Below are positions 6,685 to 12,193 of a DNA stretch of 12,193 nucleotides, one piece after another (within the stretch, counting starts at the first letter, position 1; each line of letters begins with the position of its first letter). The stretch is from NCBI GenBank assembly GCA_036003885.1, contig DASYSA010000296.1, positions 1 to 12,193 of the forward strand, written 5' to 3'. The notes beneath the pieces were generated by a model that was given only the letters and a program-made list of their open reading frames with translations, did no database searches and was not told the origin of the DNA. Source of the stretch: DASYSA01 sp036003885. Lineage in GTDB: Bacteria > Acidobacteriota > Blastocatellia > UBA7656. The position numbers and the translations under genes were made by a program.

Positions 6685-7713
6685 CTATGCCTGCACAGTT
6701 GCCGAAGTTGCTCGCCCCATCTCTTGCAGCCGGACTCCGAGCGCGGTAACCAGTCGATCGATACCGTGGCCGGTCACCGATGAGATCTCAAACAACTCCA
6801 GCCCGCGTTCATTGCAGAACTCCCGCAGGGCGTCGAGCTTTGAAGGCTCATCCAGGGCGTCCATCTTTGAAGCTGCAACCACTTGCGGCTTCGAAAGCAG
6901 GTCGAGTCGGTACAGTTCAAGCTCGCGAACTATCGTCAGGAAATCATCCACTGCGTTACGGCCGTTCGACGAAATGTCCACGACGTGCAGCAAAAGCTTG
7001 GTCCGTTCCACATGACGCAGGAACTCAAGCCCCAATCCCGTCCCCTCATGAGCGCCCTCGATCAAGCCCGGTATGTCGGCCACTACGTAGGTGCAATCGT
7101 CTCCATACGAGACGACCCCCAGATGAGGTTCCAACGTAGTAAAGGGATAGTCAGCGATCTTTGGCCGGGCAGCGGAGATGCGGGATATAAGCGTCGATTT
7201 GCCGGCGTTGGGGAAGCCGACCAGACCCACGTCGGCGATCAGCTTCAACTCGAGGTTGAGAGCACGCACCACTCCGGGATGTCCATCTTCGTGGTGGCGT
7301 GGGGCGCGGTTCGTCGATGTTGCGAACTGGGCGTTCCCTCTTCCGCCGCGTCCGCCTGCCGCGATAACTATCCGCTCCCCGGGGCAAGAGAAGTCATGAA
7401 CCAACTCGCCTGACGCACTATCAGTGACCAGCGTGCCCAGCGGGACCTTGACGACGAGGTCTTCGCCGTCCCGGCCGTGGCGATTACTCCCTTCACCGTG
7501 GGACCCTCGACGGCCGCGAAACTCAGGATTGAAGCGGAACTGCAAGAGAGTGTTCAACTGGTCGGTGGCTTCCATATAGACCGAGCCGCCGTGACCACCG
7601 TCGCCGCCTGACGGACCGCCGCGCGGAACAAACTTCTCGCGGCGAAACGCTGTCACCCCATTTCCACCGTCTCCGCCCTTCACTACTATTCTCGCCCGAT
7701 CCAGGAACTGCAT
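6685..7713 (-). CDS. obgE: Obg family GTPase (ObgE/CgtA), ribosome assembly
   Basis: 342 residues. The glycine-rich Obg fold fills 1 to about 158 (VVKGGDGGNGV, PRGGPSGGDGGHGG), followed by the G domain: G1 GFPNAGKS (166-173), G2 FTT (191-193), G3 DIPG (213-216). G4 reads SKMD (282-285) instead of NKxD, and G5 reads SSV (311-313) instead of SA. No C-terminal OCT domain is present; many Obg proteins lack it. Obg binds the 50S subunit late in assembly and responds to GTP/ppGpp. The ATG at 7713 is certain from the family start FLDRARIVVKGGDGG, but there is no Shine-Dalgarno: the start codon's T is the first base of a 7-bp repeat array. It sits after rpmA in the classic rplU-rpmA-obgE order. Confidence 0.96.
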   Translation of the reverse strand: MQFLDRARIVVKGGDGGNGVTAFRREKFVPRGGPSGGDGGHGGSVYMEATDQLNTLLQFRFNPEFRGRRGSHGEGSNRHGRDGEDLVVKVPLGTLVTDSASGELVHDFSCPGERIVIAAGGRGGRGNAQFATSTNRAPRHHEDGHPGVVRALNLELKLIADVGLVGFPNAGKSTLISRISAARPKIADYPFTTLEPHLGVVSYGDDCTYVVADIPGLIEGAHEGTGLGLEFLRHVERTKLLLHVVDISSNGRNAVDDFLTIVRELELYRLDLLSKPQVVAASKMDALDEPSKLDALREFCNERGLELFEISSVTGHGIDRLVTALGVRLQEMGRATSATVQA

Positions 7714-7834
7714 TTTACGTCTTACGTTTTACGTTCAAAGTTTCGCGTTGAATCTTTGTGTTGTTGTTTTTGTGTATCAGCAAACGTAGAACGCAAAACG
7801 TAAAACGCTAAACGTAAAACGCGAGACGTTCACG
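7714..7834. repeat. Heptamer-repeat palindrome, copy 2 (rpmA to obgE gap)
   Basis: The right arm holds six exactly phased 7-bp units on the plus strand (7782-7823): AAACGTA, GAACGCA, AAACGTA, AAACGCT, AAACGTA, AAACGCG. The left arm has phased units TTTTACG, TCTTACG, TTTTACG (7713-7733), then degenerate ones to 7747. Arms are complementary and separated by about 34 nt of T/G-rich loop (7748-7781). The element overlaps the rpmA stop codon (tca within acgttcacg) and reaches the obgE start codon. Confidence 0.8.
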
Positions 7835-8081
7835 GGTACACGCTAATGAACTTACCTTTGCGTCCCTTCTCTTCAAACTTGACCACGCCGGTGATCAGCG
7901 CGAAAAGAGTATCGTCCGAGCCTCGGCCGACGTTGTTGCCCGGCTTAAACTTGGTACCTCGCTGGCGGACGAGTATTTCGCCGCCGAGTACGCTCTGGCC
8001 GCCGAAGCGCTTTACTCCAAGACGCTGCGCGTTCGAGTCTCTCCCGTTGCGCGAGCTTCCTACTCCCTTTTTGTGTGCCAT
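7830..8081 (-). CDS. rpmA: 50S ribosomal protein L27
   Basis: 83 residues, a normal L27 length. L27 lies in the large subunit next to the peptidyl-transferase centre. The start MAHKKGVGSSRNGRDSNAQR, followed by RLGVKRFGGQ and GGEILVRQRGTKFKPG, is diagnostic. The protein starts directly with the mature-type AHKKG sequence, so there is no cleavable Firmicutes-type N-terminal extension. AGAGGA lies about 4 nt before the ATG. It follows rplU by 56 nt in the standard L21-L27-Obg order. Its TGA lies inside the end of the downstream repeat palindrome. Confidence 0.98.
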   Translation of the reverse strand: MAHKKGVGSSRNGRDSNAQRLGVKRFGGQSVLGGEILVRQRGTKFKPGNNVGRGSDDTLFALITGVVKFEEKGRKGKFISVYP

Positions 8082-8137
8082 GATTCCTCTATCAGCTCTC
8101 GGGCCCGTCGGCCCGGAACGTCAGATCAACTCCATCG

Positions 8138-8464
8138 CTAACTGTCGCCGGACTTCGTGCCGATCGAGTCGATCAGCACGGAGGTGAAATCCTGCCTGTG
8201 GCCGTGGGTCTTCTTGTATTGCTTGCGCCGTTTATACTTGAACACAATCACCTTTTCGCCCCGGCCGTGCTCGACAACGGTACCGGACACGCTGCCTCCT
8301 TCCAACTCCGGCGAGCCTATCTCAATGCTCTGGGCATCGCCTTTGGCAAGCACAGTCAAATTAACTGTTGAGCCGACCTTGGCAGCGATCAAAGGGAGGC
8401 GAATAACCTCACCCTCAGTCACTCGAAACTGCTTACCCCCGCTCCGAACAATTGCATACGCCAC
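8138..8464 (-). CDS. rplU: 50S ribosomal protein L21
   Basis: 108 residues from a GTG at 8464. L21 binds 23S rRNA and contacts L20 in the 50S subunit. The protein opens with the expected AYAIVRSGGKQFRV and carries the family signature KYKRRKQYKKTHGHRQ near the C-terminus. The frame remains open to 8539, but the extra 25 residues are not L21-like and would overlap the promoter, so the GTG is preferred; GGAGG (8474-8478, minus strand) is 9 nt upstream of it. It is the first gene of the cluster, with a consensus promoter immediately upstream. Confidence 0.96.
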   Translation of the reverse strand: MAYAIVRSGGKQFRVTEGEVIRLPLIAAKVGSTVNLTVLAKGDAQSIEIGSPELEGGSVSGTVVEHGRGEKVIVFKYKRRKQYKKTHGHRQDFTSVLIDSIGTKSGDS

Positions 8465-8473
8465 GGTTTCGAA

Positions 8474-8478
8474 CCTCC
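8474..8478 (-). promoter_or_regulatory. Shine-Dalgarno GGAGG deciding the GTG start of rplU
   Basis: GGAGG on the minus strand is 9 nt from the GTG at 8464. It favours this start over any start inside the upstream open frame, which would place coding sequence over the promoter. Confidence 0.75.
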
Positions 8479-8506
8479 AAAACTGTCCTCTTGACGAAAG
8501 TCCAGA

Positions 8507-8536
8507 ATTATAGCGACCAGTTCGAGGCCCTGTCAA
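8507..8536 (-). promoter_or_regulatory. Consensus sigma-70-type promoter of the rplU cluster
   Basis: On the minus strand TTGACA (8536-8531) is followed after 18 nt by TATAAT (8512-8507). Both hexamers match the consensus at all six positions. Transcription would begin near 8500, giving a leader of about 36 nt that includes the rplU ribosome site. It probably drives rplU, rpmA, obgE, nadD, rsfS and perhaps the activator gene and rlmH. Confidence 0.88.
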
Positions 8537-8684
8537 CAATGAGACGTGATTCCCCCCGCGTGTGAGAGGCAGAACAATCTGTGAGGACGATCGCCGGTGT
8601 GCTGAACCTAAGCAGGGAGGTCAAAACGAGGAGTAGAAACATTCATGCCGGTGCTGACTTGTCTGACTCGGATGGCTCCAAAAC

Positions 8685-8720
8685 ATTCCAGGCCGCGCTC
8701 CTTTGAGCGCGGCCTGGAAT
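8685..8720 (-). terminator. Intrinsic terminator after the glycine-zipper gene
   Basis: A perfect 16-bp GC-rich stem (8685-8700 with 8705-8720) with a 4-nt loop, cttt. On the minus strand it is followed by GTTTTGG, a short T-run. It lies about 71 nt after the stop at 8792 and upstream of the rplU promoter, so it insulates the ribosomal cluster from the upstream gene. The T-run is short, so termination may be incomplete or Rho-assisted. Confidence 0.7.
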
Positions 8721-8791
8721 CCCACGTTACGAACTACTATGAGTCCGCCAGAGCGTCTACTCACGCGGTCTCGCGAGGTTGACCCTCAGAG

Positions 8792-9274
8792 TTAGCGGCG
8801 CCTGCTCGAACCGCGAAAACCGCGATCGTCACAGCCACGATTTCTGCCGCTCGTCCGGAAGTCATTGTCGCGGTAGTACTCCCGATTTACGAAGCTGCTG
8901 CGATTCACAAACCCGGGATTCACAAATCCGGAATTCACAAATCCGCGATTCACAAACCGGCGATTGTCGTAATTTCGGTACCGACCCTGCCAGCGACCAT
9001 CGTTGTCGTCTCGGTCTTTGATTAGTACGACACCGGTTCCAGCGCCGCCTCCGATCAAACCGCCAAGGATTGCTCCAGTCTTGCCATTCAGCAAGCCGCC
9101 GATCACGGCGCCTGCCGCAGCGCCTCCTCCGATGATTCCGACCTTAGCGCCATTGGATAAGCCCTGATCCCGGTTGCGCCACCTCCGTTGCTGTGCGCTT
9201 GCGGGGGCAACCGCGGCACAAACCACAATCAAGCTCAAGACCATCCCACCGAGCGTCGTTCTTAGATTAACCAT
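8792..9274 (-). CDS. Secreted glycine-zipper protein with FVNxG tandem repeats, function unknown
   Basis: 160 residues from the ATG at 9274. This start has GGGAGG 10 nt upstream and puts a signal peptide at the N-terminus; an upstream in-frame start at 9325 would place 17 residues before it and overlap the promoter. Residues 1-27 are a signal peptide ending PASA. A glycine-zipper segment spans about 42-85, with GxxxG-type spacing (GIIGGGAAAGAVIGG, GAILGGLIGGGAGTG), able to form a membrane-associated helical hairpin. Then come DRDDNDG, aromatic and Arg/Asn-rich sequence, four pentapeptides FVN(R/S/P)x at 107-126, and a basic C-terminus rich in Arg, Gly and Ser. Glycine-zipper proteins often sit in the cell envelope, but no specific function can be given. 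The gene has its own sigma-54 promoter and terminator, so it is monocistronic. Confidence 0.82.
   Translation of the reverse strand: MVNLRTTLGGMVLSLIVVCAAVAPASAQQRRWRNRDQGLSNGAKVGIIGGGAAAGAVIGGLLNGKTGAILGGLIGGGAGTGVVLIKDRDDNDGRWQGRYRNYDNRRFVNRGFVNSGFVNPGFVNRSSFVNREYYRDNDFRTSGRNRGCDDRGFRGSSRRR
8902..8961. repeat. Tandem repeat, 4 copies of 15 bp, in frame
   Basis: Four consecutive 15-bp units on the plus strand follow gattcacaaaNcSgS with few changes (8902-8916, 8917-8931, 8932-8946, 8947-8961). Each encodes one FVNxG-type pentapeptide of the glycine-zipper protein. A degenerate fifth unit precedes them near 8884. Confidence 0.85.
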
Positions 9275-9284
9275 ATTTATGAAA

Positions 9285-9290
9285 CCTCCC
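9285..9290 (-). promoter_or_regulatory. Shine-Dalgarno GGGAGG of the glycine-zipper gene
   Basis: GGGAGG on the minus strand lies 10 nt before the ATG at 9274. It supports this start over the in-frame start at 9325. Confidence 0.7.
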
Positions 9291-9316
9291 ATCCGTCGTT
9301 GAACGCTTAGTGTTAG

Positions 9317-9332
9317 TGCAATCAAGATGCCA
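9317..9332 (-). promoter_or_regulatory. Sigma-54 (-24/-12) promoter of the glycine-zipper gene
   Basis: The minus strand reads TGGCATCTTGATTGCA. This fits TGGCAC-N5-TTGCA with one mismatch in the conserved bases and the exact GG-to-GC spacing. Initiation would be near 9306, leaving a 31-nt leader that contains the ribosome site. No sigma-70 hexamers of comparable quality were seen here. Confidence 0.72.
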
Positions 9333-9381
9333 GGGTCGGACGGTTCTGCAAGCCACTTGTTTACAGGAGGTTAGCGGTTTT

Positions 9382-9412
9382 GATAAGGCGGTTATCGCCA
9401 GGGTCTTAGACC
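9382..9412. promoter_or_regulatory. Two small dyads upstream of the sigma-54 promoter, possible activator sites
   Basis: gataa/ttatc (9382-9386, 9392-9396) and ggtct/agacc (9402-9406, 9408-9412) lie about 76 to 106 nt before the predicted start site. This is the usual distance for sigma-54 enhancer sites. The arms are only 5 bp, so chance is possible. Confidence 0.25.
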
Positions 9413-9554
9413 ATTTGGGGCAACGCGACAGACCAATTCGGGTTTTGTGTGCGAAACGACTCGGCTTGGATGCGACAAGAACACTGACGGGTTGCGCCTG
9501 AACGATGGCCGCGACTCCCACCGACCAGCAGCCGAGCTTGTAGCAGTCTCAGCC

Positions 9555-12193
9555 TCACGCACCGCCACGCTTGCGATTCAACTCCGTGAGAGTCTGTTTG
9601 AGCTGGTCCAGTTTATCGCCTGCCTCACGATGTTTGCCTTCGGCCGTGAGTCGCTCGTAGTCAGTCAGCAATTGAGCGGCCTGCTTCAGCAGCCGATCGA
9701 TTTCGCTAACCGGGGCCTGTGGGGTTTGGTTCGAGGCGGTCTCTTGCTGAACCGGCTTCTCGGACGGTTGTACCTGAACAGGCGTGGACGACGGCTTTGC
9801 AGCCGCAAGGTCCGGGAAGAGCTTGGCGAGGGCCTCGTCAAATGTCTTTCCGGTCTCAAGTCGATCCTGCGTTGCCACTGCTACCTGTCGCAGCTCCGGG
9901 AGCTTGCCCGTGTTGCTCTCGGCCTGCAGATAAAATGATTCGATATAGAGCAATGAGTCGGCGATGGGGATAACCAGCAGATTGCCGCGCACAACTTGCG
10001 ATCCCTTCTGATTCCACAGCGTCATCAGCTGGGAGAGCGTCGCATCCTGGTTTACCCGGGCCCTGATCTGAGCAGGTCCATTGATGGTCATGCTCTTGGG
10101 AAAACCGAACACATGTGCCTGTCCGTAGTTGTCTCCGTCGTTGCGACAGGCCAGCCACCCGATCATGTTGTTTCTCCCCGGTCCCGTGGGCGTGAATGGC
10201 AGAATGTTGGCAAACTCGACCCCCTGCTCGCCCGGGAGTTGCATCAGCACATAATAAGGGTCCATCGGCGGAGGCTCAGTGTCCGCCTTCTGCGCTTCGC
10301 CGGTCGCGATTCCCCATTGGTCTTCCCGCCCATAGAAGGTCTGCGGGTTCTGCATGTGATACAGAGTGTAGACTCGCGCCTGCAGCGCTGCCAGCAAGTC
10401 GGGATACCGTATGTGCTCACGCAGATCTTCGGCCATTTCACTGCTGGGATGAAACAGCGAAGGGAACATCCGCGAATACGTCTGAATTATCGGATCATCC
10501 GGCTCGAACACGTAGAACTTCACATCGCCGTCATACGCATCGATCACAACCTTGACCGAGTTGCGCAGATAATTGAGGCTGACATCGCCCATCCTGTAAC
10601 TCTTCGAATAAGGATAGCGGTCCGAGTAGGTAAACGCGTCGATCATCCAGAAGAGCCTTCCCTCGCGATTTATCACAATGTAGGGGTCGGGCTCGAAAAG
10701 CAGGAAAGGAGCAATCTCCCTTACTCGACCGAGCACGTCGCGGCGCATCAGCACGCGGCTCTCAGGAGTTATGTAATCAGAAAACAGCATCGTCGTTCCA
10801 TCGCCAAGATAGAGAGCAAGTGCGGACTGGCGAAAGAACCCTCCAACGCGTATACCTGCTTGCGATTCATATTCGCTGTAGGAGTCGTCGTGTTCCTGAG
10901 CAGGGTAGTTGAACTCGGGCTTATTTGGGCCCTGGCGTTTGGTGTGAACGTAGACGTGGGAGTCGGTCGCCTCTCCGAAGTAAACCTCCGGCCGAGTGAT
11001 CTTGATTTCCGGCACCTCGCTTTTGACCGGCATATCCCGCACGACAAGATGCGGCAGCCCCTCAGGTGTGAACTCGTTCACCATGCTCATCGTCACGCCG
11101 TATCCGTGAGTGTAGACCACATGCTGATTGATCCAGTTCTTCTCAGGAAGCTGAGTGACGTTGAGCTCCCGAGGAGCCAACATGACCTGCCGAAGCCTGC
11201 CATTGATGATGTAGCGATCGACGTCCGGAACGCCGAAATCATAGTAAGTCAGTATCTCCTGGTTCTGACTGAACGTGGACTGAAGCACCGCCGGGTCCCA
11301 GAGTCGAACGTTGTCGAGTGTCGCCTGGTTCGCGCGAAGCTGCTGCGCCGTCAGAGTTGGAGCAGGTTGAAAAGGCGTCTCCTTGAAGCGATCCAGTGCA
11401 AAGGCGCTGCGAGTCATCTCAATGTTGTGCTGAATGAAAGGCGCCTCCTTGGCCTTCTCATTCGGCTTCACTGAGAATGAGTAGATAGATTGGGGAATGA
11501 TCACCAACCCGAACAGCCAGATCGCCACAAGCCCTCCGGCTATCCAGCCGATGATCTTCGGGCGTTTGAAAACCAGGGCGTTTACTGCCAGCAGGATGGC
11601 TGCTACGAGCAGAGCGATTGCAAGAATATCCAATGCCGGCAGCCTCACATTGGCATCCGTGTAGCTGACTCCGGCGAAGAGATCCTGGCGCGACTGCAAG
11701 AGATCGAATCGCCCGATGTAGGGACTGGCGGCGAGCACCAGCGCGAGTGTAGCAGCAGAAGCGCTCACTGCCGAACTCGCTCGGCGGCGGGTCTGGGCGG
11801 TTCCAAATCCCTGCGCTTTCTCGACGTACCAGGTATAGAACGACACTCCGCTCACTACGACGAACAGGATCAGAAAGGTGGTCACCAGCCAGCTTGAAAC
11901 GAGGTCGAGCACCGGAAGCTTGAACAGATAGAAACTGACGTCCCGATGAAAGATGGGATCGGTCACTCCGCCGTCAACTGCGTTGAGATACTGTGCAAAC
12001 TCGGGCCAGGCTGCGCTCATGCTGGCTGCAGACATAAGCGCCACTCCCAGAGAGAGAACCCAGACTCCCGGCCGGTATACAATCGGCAGGAAGTTCACTT
12101 CTTTCAGGTCTTCGACCGAGGTCATGCGCACGCGCGGGCGCTCGGTCAATTGTGGAAGCATGCGGTTCAACAGGAGGAAGGGAAGCCGCATAA
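9555..12193 (-). CDS. UPF0182 family membrane protein, partial (N-terminus beyond right edge)
   Basis: 878 residues are visible from an internal Met at 12191; the family usually begins with about 80-100 more residues including one or two membrane helices, so the real start is outside the window. Five membrane segments are visible (about 43-62, 98-121, 138-157, 186-208, 213-232), with the family motif DPIFHRDVSFYLFKLP at 78-93. A large extracytoplasmic domain follows, containing the conserved stretches NQHVVYTHGYGVTMSMVNEF, FGFPKSMTINGPAQI and GNLLVIPI. The tail from about 790 is a Pro/Gln/Ser/Thr-rich linker followed by a charged predicted coiled coil (about 835-874, LLKQAAQLLTDYERLTAEG). The family is widespread (actinobacteria, cyanobacteria, acidobacteria) and has no established function. 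No terminator was found in the 222 nt after its stop before the sigma-54 promoter. Confidence 0.92.
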   Translation of the reverse strand, partial: MRLPFLLLNRMLPQLTERPRVRMTSVEDLKEVNFLPIVYRPGVWVLSLGVALMSAASMSAAWPEFAQYLNAVDGGVTDPIFHRDVSFYLFKLPVLDLVSSWLVTTFLILFVVVSGVSFYTWYVEKAQGFGTAQTRRRASSAVSASAATLALVLAASPYIGRFDLLQSRQDLFAGVSYTDANVRLPALDILAIALLVAAILLAVNALVFKRPKIIGWIAGGLVAIWLFGLVIIPQSIYSFSVKPNEKAKEAPFIQHNIEMTRSAFALDRFKETPFQPAPTLTAQQLRANQATLDNVRLWDPAVLQSTFSQNQEILTYYDFGVPDVDRYIINGRLRQVMLAPRELNVTQLPEKNWINQHVVYTHGYGVTMSMVNEFTPEGLPHLVVRDMPVKSEVPEIKITRPEVYFGEATDSHVYVHTKRQGPNKPEFNYPAQEHDDSYSEYESQAGIRVGGFFRQSALALYLGDGTTMLFSDYITPESRVLMRRDVLGRVREIAPFLLFEPDPYIVINREGRLFWMIDAFTYSDRYPYSKSYRMGDVSLNYLRNSVKVVIDAYDGDVKFYVFEPDDPIIQTYSRMFPSLFHPSSEMAEDLREHIRYPDLLAALQARVYTLYHMQNPQTFYGREDQWGIATGEAQKADTEPPPMDPYYVLMQLPGEQGVEFANILPFTPTGPGRNNMIGWLACRNDGDNYGQAHVFGFPKSMTINGPAQIRARVNQDATLSQLMTLWNQKGSQVVRGNLLVIPIADSLLYIESFYLQAESNTGKLPELRQVAVATQDRLETGKTFDEALAKLFPDLAAAKPSSTPVQVQPSEKPVQQETASNQTPQAPVSEIDRLLKQAAQLLTDYERLTAEGKHREAGDKLDQLKQTLTELNRKRGGA

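Noticed and set aside
6883..7413. 176-codon open frame on the plus strand
   Set aside because: Antisense to obgE; no recognisable protein.
7714..7834. CRISPR-like array
   Set aside because: Units are 7 bp, contiguous and without spacers, in opposed arms; not a CRISPR.
8465..8539. L21 extension by 25 residues to 8539
   Set aside because: It would overlap both promoter hexamers and lacks L21 similarity; the GTG at 8464 has a good ribosome site.
8645..8782. Small plus-strand open frame with an upstream GAGG-like site
   Set aside because: It runs through the terminator hairpin and encodes nothing recognisable.
9267..9521. 84-codon minus-strand open frame between the UPF0182 and glycine-zipper genes
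   Set aside because: It would cover the sigma-54 promoter and the start of the glycine-zipper gene; no similarity seen.
9996..11474. Long 492-codon open frame on the plus strand
   Set aside because: It lies wholly inside the UPF0182 gene on the opposite strand, shows no recognisable domain, and is His/Arg-rich as expected for an antisense shadow of GC-rich coding DNA.

Overview
The window looks like bacterial chromosome from a member of the Acidobacteriota, possibly near Blastocatellia. This is inferred from the large Oar-like TonB-dependent receptor with an N-terminal carboxypeptidase-regulatory domain, the UPF0182 membrane protein, a sigma-54 activator, GC-rich coding DNA and short degenerate intergenic repeats; no rRNA or other marker is present to fix the lineage. 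All ten supported genes lie on the minus strand, so transcription runs from high to low coordinates. No tRNA, rRNA, CRISPR array, insertion sequence or phage gene was seen.

Layout in the direction of transcription. (1) 12193-9555: a UPF0182-family multi-spanning membrane protein whose N-terminus lies outside the window. (2) 9332-8685: a small secreted or envelope glycine-zipper protein, preceded by a near-consensus sigma-54 promoter and followed by a strong hairpin terminator. (3) 8536-3949: a housekeeping ribosome/GTPase/NAD cluster, rplU-rpmA-obgE-nadD-rsfS-(sigma-54 activator)-rlmH, that starts from a consensus sigma-70 promoter (TTGACA, 18 nt, TATAAT). (4) 3837-3469: a DksA/TraR-type zinc-finger regulator. 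(5) 3370-2534: a ComF-type phosphoribosyltransferase. (6) 2533-2062: a 472-nt gene-free stretch with several inverted repeats. (7) 2061-1: the first 687 residues of a TonB-dependent receptor that continues past the left edge.

The cluster in (3) encodes two 50S proteins (L21, L27), a ribosome-assembly GTPase (Obg), a ribosome silencing factor (RsfS) and a 23S rRNA methyltransferase (RlmH), plus NadD of NAD synthesis; the DksA-like protein next to it would act on RNA polymerase in growth-rate control. The unusual member is a receiver-less NtrC-type activator between rsfS and rlmH.

The most notable non-coding signals are two imperfect palindromes built from phased 7-bp units (AAACGNN and its complement). 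They fill, almost exactly from stop codon to start codon, the rpmA-obgE gap and the activator-rlmH gap. The sigma-54 promoter upstream of the glycine-zipper gene, in a window that also encodes a sigma-54 activator, is the best regulatory lead. I did not find a clearly new multi-gene system here.
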